From Larix sibirica (taxonomy: Eukaryota > Streptophyta > Pinopsida > Pinales > Pinaceae), in NCBI GenBank assembly GCA_004151065.3, contig NWUY0300109720.1, positions 20,889 through 36,394 on the forward strand: a stretch of DNA of 15,506 bases, read 5' to 3'. Positions 7,567-15,506 of the stretch are shown one piece after another. The notes beneath the pieces were generated by a model. That model was not told where the DNA came from, searched no databases, and saw only the letters and a program-made list of their open reading frames with translations. Each line of letters begins with the position of its first letter. The first letter of the stretch is position 1. The position numbers and the translations under genes are program-made.

Positions 7567-9756
7567 TGGTCTTGGAAACAAACCCTAGCCGTCCTCTTGT
7601 AGTCGAGACACAAGGTCCTATTTTATATCCCCCCAAAAATTTAGGTTTAAGCCACGAAGTGGATAGAGAGATCACATTAGGGGTGAAGGATGGGGAAATC
7701 ACCCTCTTAAACTAAGTGGGTACATCGGGTCAAGTGATCACGAGTCTGAATTTTTCAAAAGCATAGGCCATGAGTCATGACTACATGGTGTATGGTTTTG
7801 GTCTTGAGTCTCTTGCCAAACATCCATGTATATCACTTTCCTCTTCTCTCATTTAGGAATAAATATCGAGGCTAATTTTTGGTACATTTTCATCTCTATA
7901 TCCCAAATTTTTCTAGGCAATGAAGTGGGGATGCAACAAATCTTTTTTAGGTTGGTAGGGAGATGTTTAGATATCAATCTTGTGGTTGGTGAAAATGGTC
8001 TAGGTGTAAAGGATTCTTAGTTGATGGAAGGGTCTAGAGGAAAATCCAAAAATAATATTATCAAAAAGAAGGTTTTGAATGTTAGAATGACTATAGTCTA
8101 AGATATTTGGGATGGCTAGGTTTTGGAGCATGTGGGTAAAACCCTAATTGGCATTTTTTTGGGGTTCACATTTTAGAGCAAAAACTGAAGAATTGGATAA
8201 AGAATTTTTTGAATCCCATTATCATATATAAAATCCTTTTCAATTTTTTGATTAGAGGTTGGCTTGGTTTCAAGTTCAAGGCTAAAGAGAATGTAGTGAA
8301 AATTCTGGGTGAGCATTGGTTTTAGCGTTGTAAGCATCTAAGTTTAAAATTATGGTATATGTGTTTCTATTTGATTAAGGGAGTGTCGAATTTCGTGCCC
8401 ATATGAGTCAAATTGTAGGGATTTACACTAGAGATTTGGGATGACGAATTCTTGTGGGACCTTGGGAATTACCTTTGCAACACCTTGCTAGTTGAACCCT
8501 CCTTCAAATATTCAATTCATCAATAAGGTGGAGAAGGTCTTGGTTAAAATTGACCTTACAAAGGGTTTGGATGAGAGTATTGAGATCAAGGTGGGGGATT
8601 CTATCTACTCCCATATTCTTAATTATGTTAACATTCCTTTCAGATGCATTAGGTTTAAGGGTCATGGTCATGTGGTTGATGCTTTTGAATGACCCTTCTA
8701 GAGGAAGGTATATTGAAAAATAGAAAGGGGAATTTTTGGAGATATGGTAATGAGGCACAAGGATGATACTCCTTTGAAAGATTTAAATTAAAAGTCTTTT
8801 CCTTTGGAAAGTGGGGAGATAAACTCTAGGTCAACTCAATAGAATACTAAGGTAGTTATGGAAGAGGAAATGATCATTTCTATTTTAGCCTCAAGCTTAA
8901 ATTCTTAGGAGTTTGATAAGTTTCTTGTCTTGGCCTATAATGTGGTAAATAAATATTGAATGGAATAAAACATCGAGGAGAAGGTGTGTATGGATTCAAA
9001 CTCCTCGGTCTTGTTTTTTTATCCAATGGTGGAGGTTTTGGTTATGGATGCTTGCAAGGATTGTATGGATGGATCTGATATTTTGAAGTTGGAGGAAGAG
9101 GGTGGAGGGGGTATGGAAAGATTGATTTATATGGTGGAGGATGGAAGGTTTCCATCCTAGGATGAGGTGAACTTGAAAGAGGCCCAAAGATCATATTTTC
9201 CTAATCAACCTCGCTCGATCGGTGATGAATACTGTAAAAGGTTTTAGATGCAAAGATCAAAAAGAGGGGATCATTATGTATGGGATCATAAGAAATGATC
9301 TCTTCTAGGTAATATCTCATCAATTTTTTTCCACATTCTTCCATTTCTAAGGATGATGATAAGAAGAATTGGCCAGACGAGTTTGAGGGTTTATAAATTT
9401 TGAGTAGGAATCATAAGAAAATAGGGAGTACCCCTAAATTGGGAAAGTATTTTCATGGGGGAAGGTCACCTTCTCAAATTTTTGTATATGAGGACTTTGA
9501 TAATTTCCAAAAATATTATTATAGAGAGGACCTCTGATTAGATTTTTCTGATAAAAAATTAGTGGACCCTAATAGAGGTCACCCTTATCAACTTCTCTCT
9601 TTAGGGTCAATAAATAATCCTATAGATCTTGTATCGAAGGGACTTGGTTGTGATCCTAAGATAGAGGTCAGAAGGATTCCAGCGGGGAGTAAATATCACT
9701 AAAATCATGAACATGAGAAGGAAACTATAGAAGTTCTATAGGGTAAGAAAAAGTGA
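7567..9756 (+). pseudogene. LINE ORF1 remnant (DUF4283-like, zinc knuckle)
   Basis: Start chosen at the first ATG after the 5' end, opening MVLETNPSRPLVVETQG. The ORF then runs through many stops and frameshifts to about 9756. The centre (about 8100-8690) fits the DUF4283 plus zinc-knuckle layout of plant L1 ORF1: VGKTLIGIF near 8130, IRGWLGFKFKAKENVVKILG, FTLEIWDDEFLWDLGNYL, then the longest clean part at 8492-8692 with VEKVLVKIDLTKGLDESIEI and NYVNIPFRCIRFKGHGH. The CX2CX4HX4C knuckle at 8645-8686 keeps the first Cys and the His, but the second and third Cys are now Phe. In active elements ORF1 binds element RNA in a ribonucleoprotein. The C-terminal third (8700-9756) is too decayed for domain calls. 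Confidence 0.75.
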
Positions 9757-9798
9757 TTTTTTGTCTCCTAGAGATGTTCAAACCCCAAAAGGTTTGCC

Positions 9799-10560
9799 AT
9801 GATTGAAATCATTTCTTTTAAATCTTTGGTTTTGGGCCACCCCTACAAAAGACAATCCCTTTTTAGGATAGTAAAAAGTTAGCATCTTTATACTTTTCTT
9901 ATTCAAGTTACTATGTGCAAAGGAGATATGGTTGTCGACAATCTTAAATATTTATTTTAAAAATGGGAATTTCAATGGTTTAACGTGATTGGATTTTTGG
10001 GAGGTTAGATTACAGGGTGTGATTTTGACTTGGTTGGATTGTTGGGAGGTTAGATTATAGGGTGTAAATCACACTTAGTTATGACAAACTATTTTGCATT
10101 TCCTTCAGGTTATTCATGGATTTCCAATGTGAAAGCTTGGGTTCTCAAGTTACCGTATTAAATGTTTACGGTTCTTACAACCAACGTCAAAGGTTTTGTG
10201 ACCTTTTTTGAAGATGTAGTTTGGTAAGGACATAAAGGTGGTTATTGGTGGATATCTAGGCCTAACTCTAAGAAGAGAGGAAGTTTGGGGTAAAAATGCT
10301 AGAGTGGATACTCTTACAAGTTAGTTTTAGTACAAGTTGCATATGGATGAGTTGATAGATTTGGAAATTAATAAACTTGGACCTACTTGGAGAAATATAT
10401 GACCAAGGGAAGACGAGGCTGCATAGCATTTATATAGATTCCTAATTTTTGATTAGTTGTTATAGAGTTTAAATCTGCATAGGTCTTGGGATGACTTTGG
10501 CGGGTTTTTGGATCATAATCATATATTTGTGCAATTGGGGAAGGAAAAGAAAAGCCTTCC
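9799..10560 (+). other. APE-like endonuclease domain of LINE ORF2
   Basis: Pieces in order: LGHPYKRQSLFRIVKS, TMCKGDMVVDNLKYLF, NYFAFPSGYSWIS, VTVLNVYGSYNQRQRF (the NVYG core), KVVIGGYLGL where the GDLN aspartate has become Tyr, LGPTWRN (the TWRN region) and GFLDHNHIFVQL with the terminal DH. With the metal-binding Asp gone and stops present, the nuclease is dead. Confidence 0.8.
9989..10065 (+). repeat. 45-bp tandem duplication inside the endonuclease region
   Basis: TTGGATTTTTGGGAGGTTAG at 9989 recurs as TTGGATTGTTGGGAGGTTAG at 10034. The match covers 32 bases in each unit (9989-10020 and 10034-10065) with two differences. The 45-bp period is fifteen codons, so frame is kept, and both units read LGG, stop, I-GC. 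Confidence 0.85.
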
Positions 10561-11390
10561 TCTCCTTTCAAATTTAGGCCACATTGGTTAAAGGAAGTAG
10601 ATTTTAAAGGGTTAGTTTAGAATATCTGGAAGCCTTATGAAGAGAAGTTAGGGGTATTTTCCAACAGACAATTTGTGGAGAGTTTAAAAAATATCAAGAT
10701 AAAAGTAGTGGATTGGATAGTCGATTATTACAAAATCCACAATAAATCTCTCTTGGAGATGGATGTTTATATCTTAAGGATTCATGTAAATAACTTTTTT
10801 CGGGGTTTTTAATGAGTATTAACTAAATATTCTTGCAGCTCTAGATTTGTAGAAGTCCAAACTTCTTTGGGGTAGAGAAGAAGTGTGGAGGATGAAAAGT
10901 CAAGCGGTTTGCATGGAACTTGGGGATGGAAATACAATTTTTTTTCATAGATATGCCAAGTAACGTAAAATTCAAAACAAAATTTGGAAATTTTTAGGGC
11001 ATATAGGGAAGAGGTGAGAGGTTTTAAAAACTTGGTTGACCTCGGGGTTCAATATTTCTCAAATACTTACAGAGAACTAGAGGTCTCAAACATTTTTGAA
11101 GTTGTAAAACTCTTCTCTTGCTTTCCAAATTTGGTTTTAGAAGAAGACAATGAGTGACTATTTCAAGTGGTCACTTCAAATGAATTGATGGAGGTAATGA
11201 GATCCATTAAAAAAGATAAATTCCATTCCCTAACAACTAGATGATTGATTTTTCATTGGTTTCTTTGGCTTGTTGGGAATATATATTTTCACAGTTCTAG
11301 AAGAACTAAGAGTTTTTGGAAAGGTGTTGACTTCTTTAAATTCATTTTTATTAACATTATCCCGAAGGTGGATAAACCTACTATTTTTAT

Positions 11391-12130
11391 GACTGTAGGA
11401 TGATTTCTCTTTGTAATCGTCTTTACAAAATTATTGCAAATGTTGATGTACTCAAACTAAAAAAACTTCTTTTATAGGTTATCTTGCATGAATAATTTAG
11501 TTTCTTGGAGGGAAAAAAGATTCGTGATGCGATTGGTGTGGCCCAATAGGGTATCCACTCCATCAAAGTAAAGAAACTAGCCATTATGATAGTCAAATTT
11601 GACCTCTCAATGGCTTATGATAGGACCTCATGTCTCTATATCATATTGTTATTGATTCATGTAGGTTTCTCTCTCAACATAGTTAACTAGATTATAGGAT
11701 GTGTGACCATAATTTCATTTGTAGTTCTAGTACATGTGGCAGCTTCCCCTTTCTTTATGCCTTCGAGAGGCTTCATAAAGGGTTCCTTCTTTCGCCTTTC
11801 TTATTTATGCTAGTGTCTCAATGGCTTAGTAGATCTCTATCAGAAGCTAGAAGAACTAGAAGGATAAAAGAGATAAAATAGGGGATGAGTTATTTCTCAC
11901 AAATCTAGCATTTGTAGATGACGTGGTTTGTTTCAAAAACGGTTCTATTTTGGAGGGTAGGGAACTTAAAGAGATTCTAGATCTTTACTGTAAGGAAACT
12001 AAAATGGAGGTTAGTTATGAAAAGTTTGACTATCCTTTTTTTGGTATTTTAGATAAATCAGAACTAGAATTGAAGGCTATTTTTCCTTTCCAGTGTATCA
12101 ATTTAAAGGATGGTTTCATGCACCTATAAG
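11391..12130 (+). other. Reverse transcriptase domain of LINE ORF2
   Basis: Motifs in order: DCRMISLCNRLYKIIANV at 11391 (usually YRPISL), FLEGKKIRDAIGVAQ near 11500, IVKFDLSMAYDRTS near 11589-11630 with the first catalytic Asp at 11601, GFLLSPFLFML near 11780-11810 (the RQGCPLSP region), and LAFVDDVVCFKNGS with the catalytic FVDD at 11911-11922. ELKEILDLYCKETKMEV follows, as in the RT thumb region of L1 elements. Catalytic aspartates survive, but stops break the frame on both sides. Confidence 0.92.
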
Positions 12131-13019
12131 GATTTAAACTGAATCCTACTTTGTATGGAAAAGTGGATTGGGGGTGGCTAGTTGGATGATTTGAAAAGAT
12201 AATTCATATGCGGTGTAATCGATTCCTCTCTCGTGGGGGGGAATTGAACTTAGTTAAATCACTCCTTGAGGCAATACCGATATATCAATACTCCCTATCA
12301 CATATCCCCAAGGGATTTTTGGAAAGGATGAGAAAACTAGTTTCAATTTCCTATGGAGTCGAGAGGGTGGAAAAGCAAACACTTGTTGGACTAGTTAGTG
12401 CTCAAATGTTAAGCCAAAGAGTGAAGGTGGATGGGGTCTGAAGGACAAACATATTTTTTCTAAATATTTGGTGGGAACGACTCTTTGGAATTTGGTTAAT
12501 AAGGATAATATTTGGAAACAAATTCATAGTCAAAATATTTCTTGTCCCTAATTCAATACCGAGTTGGATTATAAGGGAGGAGAAGTCTAGCAAAAATGGG
12601 TCTAATCATTGGAATGTGTTGGTCCATTCCTTCCCTATTATTGTTGATCTATTGGCATTGGAAGGTGGGCAGTAGTGAAGAGGTGGGAGTGGGTTAGTAT
12701 GCAATAGGATAACAAATATTCCTCCCTATATATATGGTTCTTTGTCTCTAGAATAAGAATTTCAGAACTTTAAATTAGTTTTCTAATGAGGTTTCCACTA
12801 CTATCTAGACACAAGGCTAAACAAGTTCAAGGATGATTGTACTTCTCGAGAAGTGGGATAGATTACTGGATCTCTACATTTTAGAACTCAAATGAGCACA
12901 TATTGGAATAAGGGATGAAATAAATTGTATCATCTAGATGGGGAACACATTTGGTGGTTACTATTTAGTGAATTTGAGGTATCAAGTATTGATGCCTAAG
13001 GATCTAGTTCATAATGTTT
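12131..13019 (+). other. LINE ORF2 RT-to-zinc-finger connector, decayed
   Basis: Recognisable pieces are RCNRFLSRGGELNLVKSLLE then AIPIYQYSLSHIPKGFLER near 12208-12330, the usual RT-connector region of plant L1 elements. After about 12450 the reading frame is badly broken, with no domain I can name until WWSKIWKVKAP at about 13020. Confidence 0.7.
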
Positions 13020-13260
13020 GATGGTGGTCTAAAATTTGGAAAGTGAAAGCACCTAACAAGAAAACAATATTCATGTGGTTGGCACTAAGGAATAGGGTAT
13101 TAAAATGGAAATTTTTGCAAAGGAACAAATGTATAGACCAAACTTCTATTCACTTTGTAGAGAATCGAGGAAAATTCTACACACTTATTTATATTTTGTC
13201 CATTGTCCACGCATATTTGGCAGGACATTTGTAAATGGTTAAATATTAGGTCAATGCAGG
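13020..13260 (+). other. zf-RVT region of LINE ORF2
   Basis: WWSKIWKVKAPNKKTIFMWL then ALRNRVLKWKFLQRNKC, followed after a frameshift by EENSTHLFIFCPLSTHIWQ. This is the zf-RVT layout (WWxxIWKxKxPxKxxxFMWL ... HLFxxCPxxxxIW) known from plant LINEs. The first Cys pair is not preserved. Confidence 0.82.
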
Positions 13261-13489
13261 AAGGTGATAGTATTAACTCTTGCTTATACCTACAATGTCA
13301 CATACATGATTTAAAATAGTTTAGATCCATTCCCTTCTTGGCTATTTGCTGATTGTGACTCGTTGGAAATGCATGGATCTTTAAGGATAAACAATTGCAA
13401 ACTTTTTAGTTTTTTTTGAAACCATCACCATTTTTAACTATTGCAAGGTATATCTTAAGGTAAACGTTTCAAGTTTGTTTGGGGAGAAA

Positions 13490-13893
13490 TAGGTGGACAC
13501 GAGGCAACATTGGAGCTTTTTCAATAGTGTTTTCCAGGTCCAAGAGGAGATGTGTGGTTTAGGAGGTGTTATTTACTTCTTCGATACCCACCATAGCATT
13601 TTCGAAGCTAATTTGGGGAAGGGAAAACATAATATAGCAAAACTGATGGCACTAAAGACTATTAAATTTGGATTATGAAGGTAGGATCTAGGACATTAAA
13701 GTCTTCAGGGATTCTTCCTTGGTTGTTAAGTGGATGCAAGGTGAACACTATATACTTAATAATCATCTATAGGCTTCGGGAAAACATCTTAAAGAGGTTG
13801 TTGGTTATTTTAATTCCTTTACAATTAGCCATATTTTTAGGGAATTAAATAATCAATTGGATGCTCTCTCAAAATATGGAATTCAACTAAATT
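13490..13893 (+). other. RNase H domain of LINE ORF2
   Basis: GGVIYFFDTHHSIFEANLGK then GKHNIAKLMALKTIKFGL, a frameshift, and then DIKVFRDSSLVVKWMQGEHY, GYFNSFTISHIFRELNNQLD and ALSKYG before TAG at 13891. This is the plant RNase H-like (RVT_3) layout: AE-LKAL helix with Glu replaced by Lys, DSxLVV, and HIxRExN with AD changed to LD. Acidic positions are partly lost. Confidence 0.88.
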
Positions 13894-14217
13894 AGGGGGT
13901 TTTGATCAAGGTTGAATCAAGGGTGACGATGTTGTATAACAAATCCTCTCCCTTCGATGATTTATTTTTGTTCTTGCTATATTTCTTAATTTTATGTATT
14001 GATCCATGGGGTGATGACACTCTTGTAAATTATGCAATTATATAATAATAATATAGGACTAACCTTTAAAAAATAGAGTTATTTTGGTAATAAGTTGATT
14101 TTTGCATAAAAGCTTGGGGGTATCCCTGAACATAAATGTTGTAATGTGCTTTATCACTTGAAGAAATGTTTCTTTTTCTTTTTAAGGTAATAAAAGGCAA
14201 TTATTTTCCTAGGAAAA
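13894..14217 (+). other. LINE 3' UTR with AATAAA and short A-tail
   Basis: 324 bp lie between the ORF2 stop and the target duplication. An ATAATAATA patch occurs near 14041-14053, an AATAAA polyadenylation signal at 14189-14194, and an A-run at 14214-14219 right at the junction. I see no coding content. Confidence 0.75.
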
Positions 14218-14228
14218 AATGATGTAAT
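14218..14228. repeat. Target site duplication, right copy (LINE)
   Basis: AATGATGTAAT, one mismatch from 7449-7459, immediately follows the LINE A-tail. Gypsy B RT coding resumes here on the minus strand. Confidence 0.88.
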
Positions 14229-14457
14229 TGGACGTACAATTTTGGAGAATGCTTCTATAAAACTCTTGTTGTATCTAGAAAGTCCCATGGATGACCTTAC
14301 TCTTGAAACATCATTGGAAATATTCCATCCTATAATATCTTCATTCTTCTTTGGATCTAGTGTTATTCCTTAAAAAAATGACATGTCCCAAATATTAAAA
14401 TTTCCTTTGATAAAATGAACATTTCTTATAACAAAAATCTATGTGCTTTAATAATAG
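14218..14457 (-). pseudogene. Gypsy B fragment: C-terminal part of reverse transcriptase
   Basis: Minus strand from 14457 down: LLLKHIDFCYKKCSFYQRKF, stop, YLGHVI, a frameshift, then GITLDPKKNEDIIGWNI, SRVRSSMGLSRYNKSFIEAF then SKIVRPITS. This is the RT palm-thumb part of Ty3/gypsy pol (KCxFxxxxxxYLGHVIS, GI-xDPxK, RSFMGLxxYYRxFI, FSKIAxPIT). The YxDD active site would lie just upstream, but the fragment stops at about 14457, where Penelope-like sequence begins. Confidence 0.92.
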
Positions 14458-14458
14458 A

Positions 14459-14503
14459 AAGCTTGACGTGTTTCAATCCCAGCTGGGAGCATCTTAAGGA
14501 GCT
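14459..14503 (-). ncRNA. Candidate hammerhead ribozyme at Penelope-like 3' end
   Basis: Minus strand, 5' to 3': AGCT (14503-14500, stem I strand), CTTAAGA (14498-14492; the core CUGANGA with one change, G to T), a stem II hairpin built on the perfect palindrome TCCCAGCTGGGA (14488-14477), GAAA (14474-14471), CAC, then GTC (14467-14465, cleavage triplet), A, and AGCT (14463-14460) closing stem I. Stem III is minimal (A-U and C-G), as in type I hammerheads reported from Penelope-like elements. The N1.1-N2.1 pair is A/C and mismatched. With the conserved G lost from the core, this copy is probably inactive or weak. Topology and location are right, and no other fold explains the arrangement as well. 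Confidence 0.65.
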
Positions 14504-14627
14504 AGGATCATATTCAGGAGCTATGAATGAGAGAAGAGATGCTTACTAGATTATGAATACAACGACATATATAAACAATCAAAACTATAATAATACTGAC
14601 ACTGTAAGAATGCATAGGTCGTTCAGG
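14504..14627 (-). other. Penelope-like 3' untranslated stretch
   Basis: It lies between the ORF end and the ribozyme-like fold, is AT-rich and shows no coding signal. In Penelope-like elements this is where the flanking pLTR repeat would lie. The partner copy, if any, is outside the window. Confidence 0.5.
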
Positions 14628-15506
14628 TTATGGTTCTCTTTCTTTTCTTAATGCATGGATAAGAGGTTGCCCACTACCACTGCATTTCAAACTATCGTCT
14701 TTGTTGAGGTTGTTTGGGTTCAGTTTAATTTCCAATGATTCCATTACCTTTATTCAACCATAGTGATAAACCTTAGCAATAACTTTTAAATCTTCTAGAT
14801 ATATATGATGGTTGGTTTCCCATGAAGAATGGTCGGGTAGGGCAGAATTTTGGGTTCTATTCCATTTCAAATCCACACTATGTTCCTTAAACCTAATATT
14901 CGTTGATCTTCCTATTTCGTCGATGTAGACCTTTCTACAAGAGAAAGGTATCATGTAAACCCCTTTGTACAAAATTGGATCAATTATATGTTTGGCCTTA
15001 CCCACAATTCCCCTTACAGTGTTAACATGGTAGAACACCACATTAATGTCACCTTTCTTCAAAATTCTAGCTAATTTCTCCAAAATGCCTTTGATATAAG
15101 GAAGGGAGTTTCTCTTTTTATCTTGACATGTGATTTCAAGTGCTTGGGCTTCTCTTTCCTTTCTCACAATTTTGCAAAATTGGTTCTCATTGTACCCATT
15201 ATTCTTAAATGTGTTTGATAGATATTTTAGTTCATGTTCAACATGCTCTTCGTTTGATAGAATTAAAGCTCGGGTTACTAATATGTTAATTATTCCAAAT
15301 TTTTTGGATGGAAAATGATGAGAGGAAACATGCATCCATCTGCCAGTGTGAGTAGGTTTCTTGTAAACCTGGTGCACAAAGGATTCATCTTCTTTTTTGG
15401 TAATATGAACATTGAGGAAAGTAATGCTATTGTCCTCTTCTATTTCCATAATGAATTTAATTTTCTTGTGTTGGTTGTGTTATCACACAACTTGTAGATG
15501 CCCCTG
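14628..15506 (-). pseudogene. Penelope-like RT C-terminus plus GIY-YIG endonuclease
   Basis: The clean frame 14754-15449 starts at an internal Met, not a true start. The same frame continues upstream through KKIKFI to stops near 15475, and downstream past TGA at 14751 through IKVMESLEIKLNPNNLNKDD to TAA at 14628. Residues 1-61 (MEIEEDNSITFLNV, VHQVYKKPTHTGRWMH) match the conserved end of Penelope RT; 62-130 are helical. The linker NSLPYIKGILEKLARILKKG at 114-133 precedes GIY-YIG at 163-230: GVYMIPFS, then VYIDEIGR where YIGETGR is usual, catalytic-type Arg at 181, REH-like KEH at 188-190 and ALPDHSS. In active elements the GIY-YIG domain nicks the target and RT copies from the nick. The GIY-YIG Gly-to-Asp change, Thr-to-Ile change and the stop before IKVMESLEI suggest inactivity. 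The RT active site is outside the window. Confidence 0.88.

Larger units (their letters stand above)
9799..13893 (+). pseudogene. LINE ORF2 remnant (endonuclease, RT, zf-RVT, RNase H)
   Basis: The ATG at 9799 opens MIEIISFKSLVLGHPYKRQS, in the position of the WN-RGLG start of L1 endonucleases. About 1,365 codons run to TAG at 13891-13893, with many stops and frameshifts. Domain order is APE-like endonuclease (9799-10560), RT (about 11390-12130), zf-RVT (about 13020-13230) and RNase H (about 13490-13893). In active elements this protein nicks the target and copies element RNA onto the nicked end. It lies 42 bp downstream of the ORF1 end, as is usual for plant L1. The order and spacing match plant L1 elements with an added RNase H domain. 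Confidence 0.88.
7460..14217 (+). mobile_element. Full-length L1-type LINE, decayed
   Basis: A 6.76-kb plus-strand non-LTR retrotransposon inserted in the minus-strand gypsy B RT. In order it has a short 5' UTR, ORF1 with a DUF4283-like domain and zinc knuckle, ORF2 with endonuclease, RT, zf-RVT and RNase H regions, a 3' UTR with AATAAA at 14189-14194, and a short A-tail just before the right duplication. Its ends are fixed by the 11-bp duplication and by recovery of the host-element frame. The length fits complete plant L1 elements with an RNase H domain. Stops and frameshifts throughout both ORFs make it inactive. Confidence 0.9.
14458..15506 (-). mobile_element. Penelope-like element, 3' part (continues past window end)
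   Basis: On the minus strand the window holds the end of a Penelope-like RT, its linker, a GIY-YIG endonuclease and the 3' non-coding end, abutting gypsy B RT at about 14457. The 5' part lies beyond 15506. The 231-codon stretch without a stop is the best preserved coding segment in the window. Penelope-like elements with GIY-YIG domains are common in animals, and conifer lineages (named Dryad) have been attributed to ancient transfer from arthropods. Membership of this copy in that lineage is my inference. Confidence 0.88.

Noticed and set aside
9989-10065. Two-unit repeat as a possible CRISPR or satellite seed
   Set aside because: There are only two units, it lies within a recognisable endonuclease coding region and it keeps codon phase. 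It is a simple tandem duplication.
14041-14060. ATAATAATA patch as the LINE 3' end
   Set aside because: The target duplication and gypsy frame place the end at 14217, with AATAAA and an A-run there, so this patch lies within the 3' UTR.
1-15506. tRNA, rRNA, CRISPR arrays, operons or an intact host gene
   Set aside because: Read on both strands, I found no cloverleaf with A/B boxes, rRNA core, repeat-spacer array or intact multi-domain gene. All strong coding signals belong to decayed retroelements.

Overview
The window looks like intergenic DNA of a large plant genome, most likely a conifer or another gymnosperm. It is AT-rich, contains no intact host gene, and almost all of it can be assigned to decayed, nested retroelements. 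The conifer guess rests mainly on a Penelope-like element with a GIY-YIG endonuclease at the right edge (such elements are reported from conifers and are otherwise rare in land plants), combined with plant-type chromoviral Ty3/gypsy and plant L1-type LINE remains. It is an inference.

Layout, left to right. 1-1218: a short LTR element (cut 5' LTR, copia-like primer binding site, about 575 bp interior, G-rich polypurine tract, complete 3' LTR). 1220-1948: a badly decayed reading frame I cannot identify. 1949-2339: AT-rich spacer. 2340-3345, minus strand: integrase and pol C-terminus of Ty3/gypsy element A. About 3388 to 14457, minus strand: a second Ty3/gypsy element B (chromovirus), with its 3' LTR at about 3388-4411, then chromodomain, integrase, RNase H and part of the RT, cut into three blocks by two later insertions. 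The first insertion (6148-7317, plus strand) is a polyadenylated retro-insertion carrying an unidentified frame of about 250 codons. The second (7460-14217, plus strand) is an apparently full-length L1-type LINE with ORF1, ORF2 and 3' UTR. 14458-15506, minus strand: the 3' part of a Penelope-like element, whose end carries what looks like a hammerhead ribozyme.

The two insertion sites in gypsy B are solid. Each insert is flanked by an 11-13 bp direct repeat with one mismatch, and omitting the insert plus one repeat copy leaves the gypsy reading frame continuous across the gap, once at the RT/RNase H junction and once in the RT thumb. B was therefore in place first. Gypsy A is broken just where the presumed B LTR begins, so B probably landed in A.

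Nothing here forms a host pathway or operon. The elements relate by nesting, and possibly by shared machinery: the LINE and the polyadenylated insert have the same orientation and the same GTAATT sequence at the 5' edge of their target duplications, as expected if LINE-type enzymes made both. Items most worth following up are the unidentified polyadenylated insert, the Penelope-like element with its terminal ribozyme-like fold, and the unknown frame at 1220-1948.
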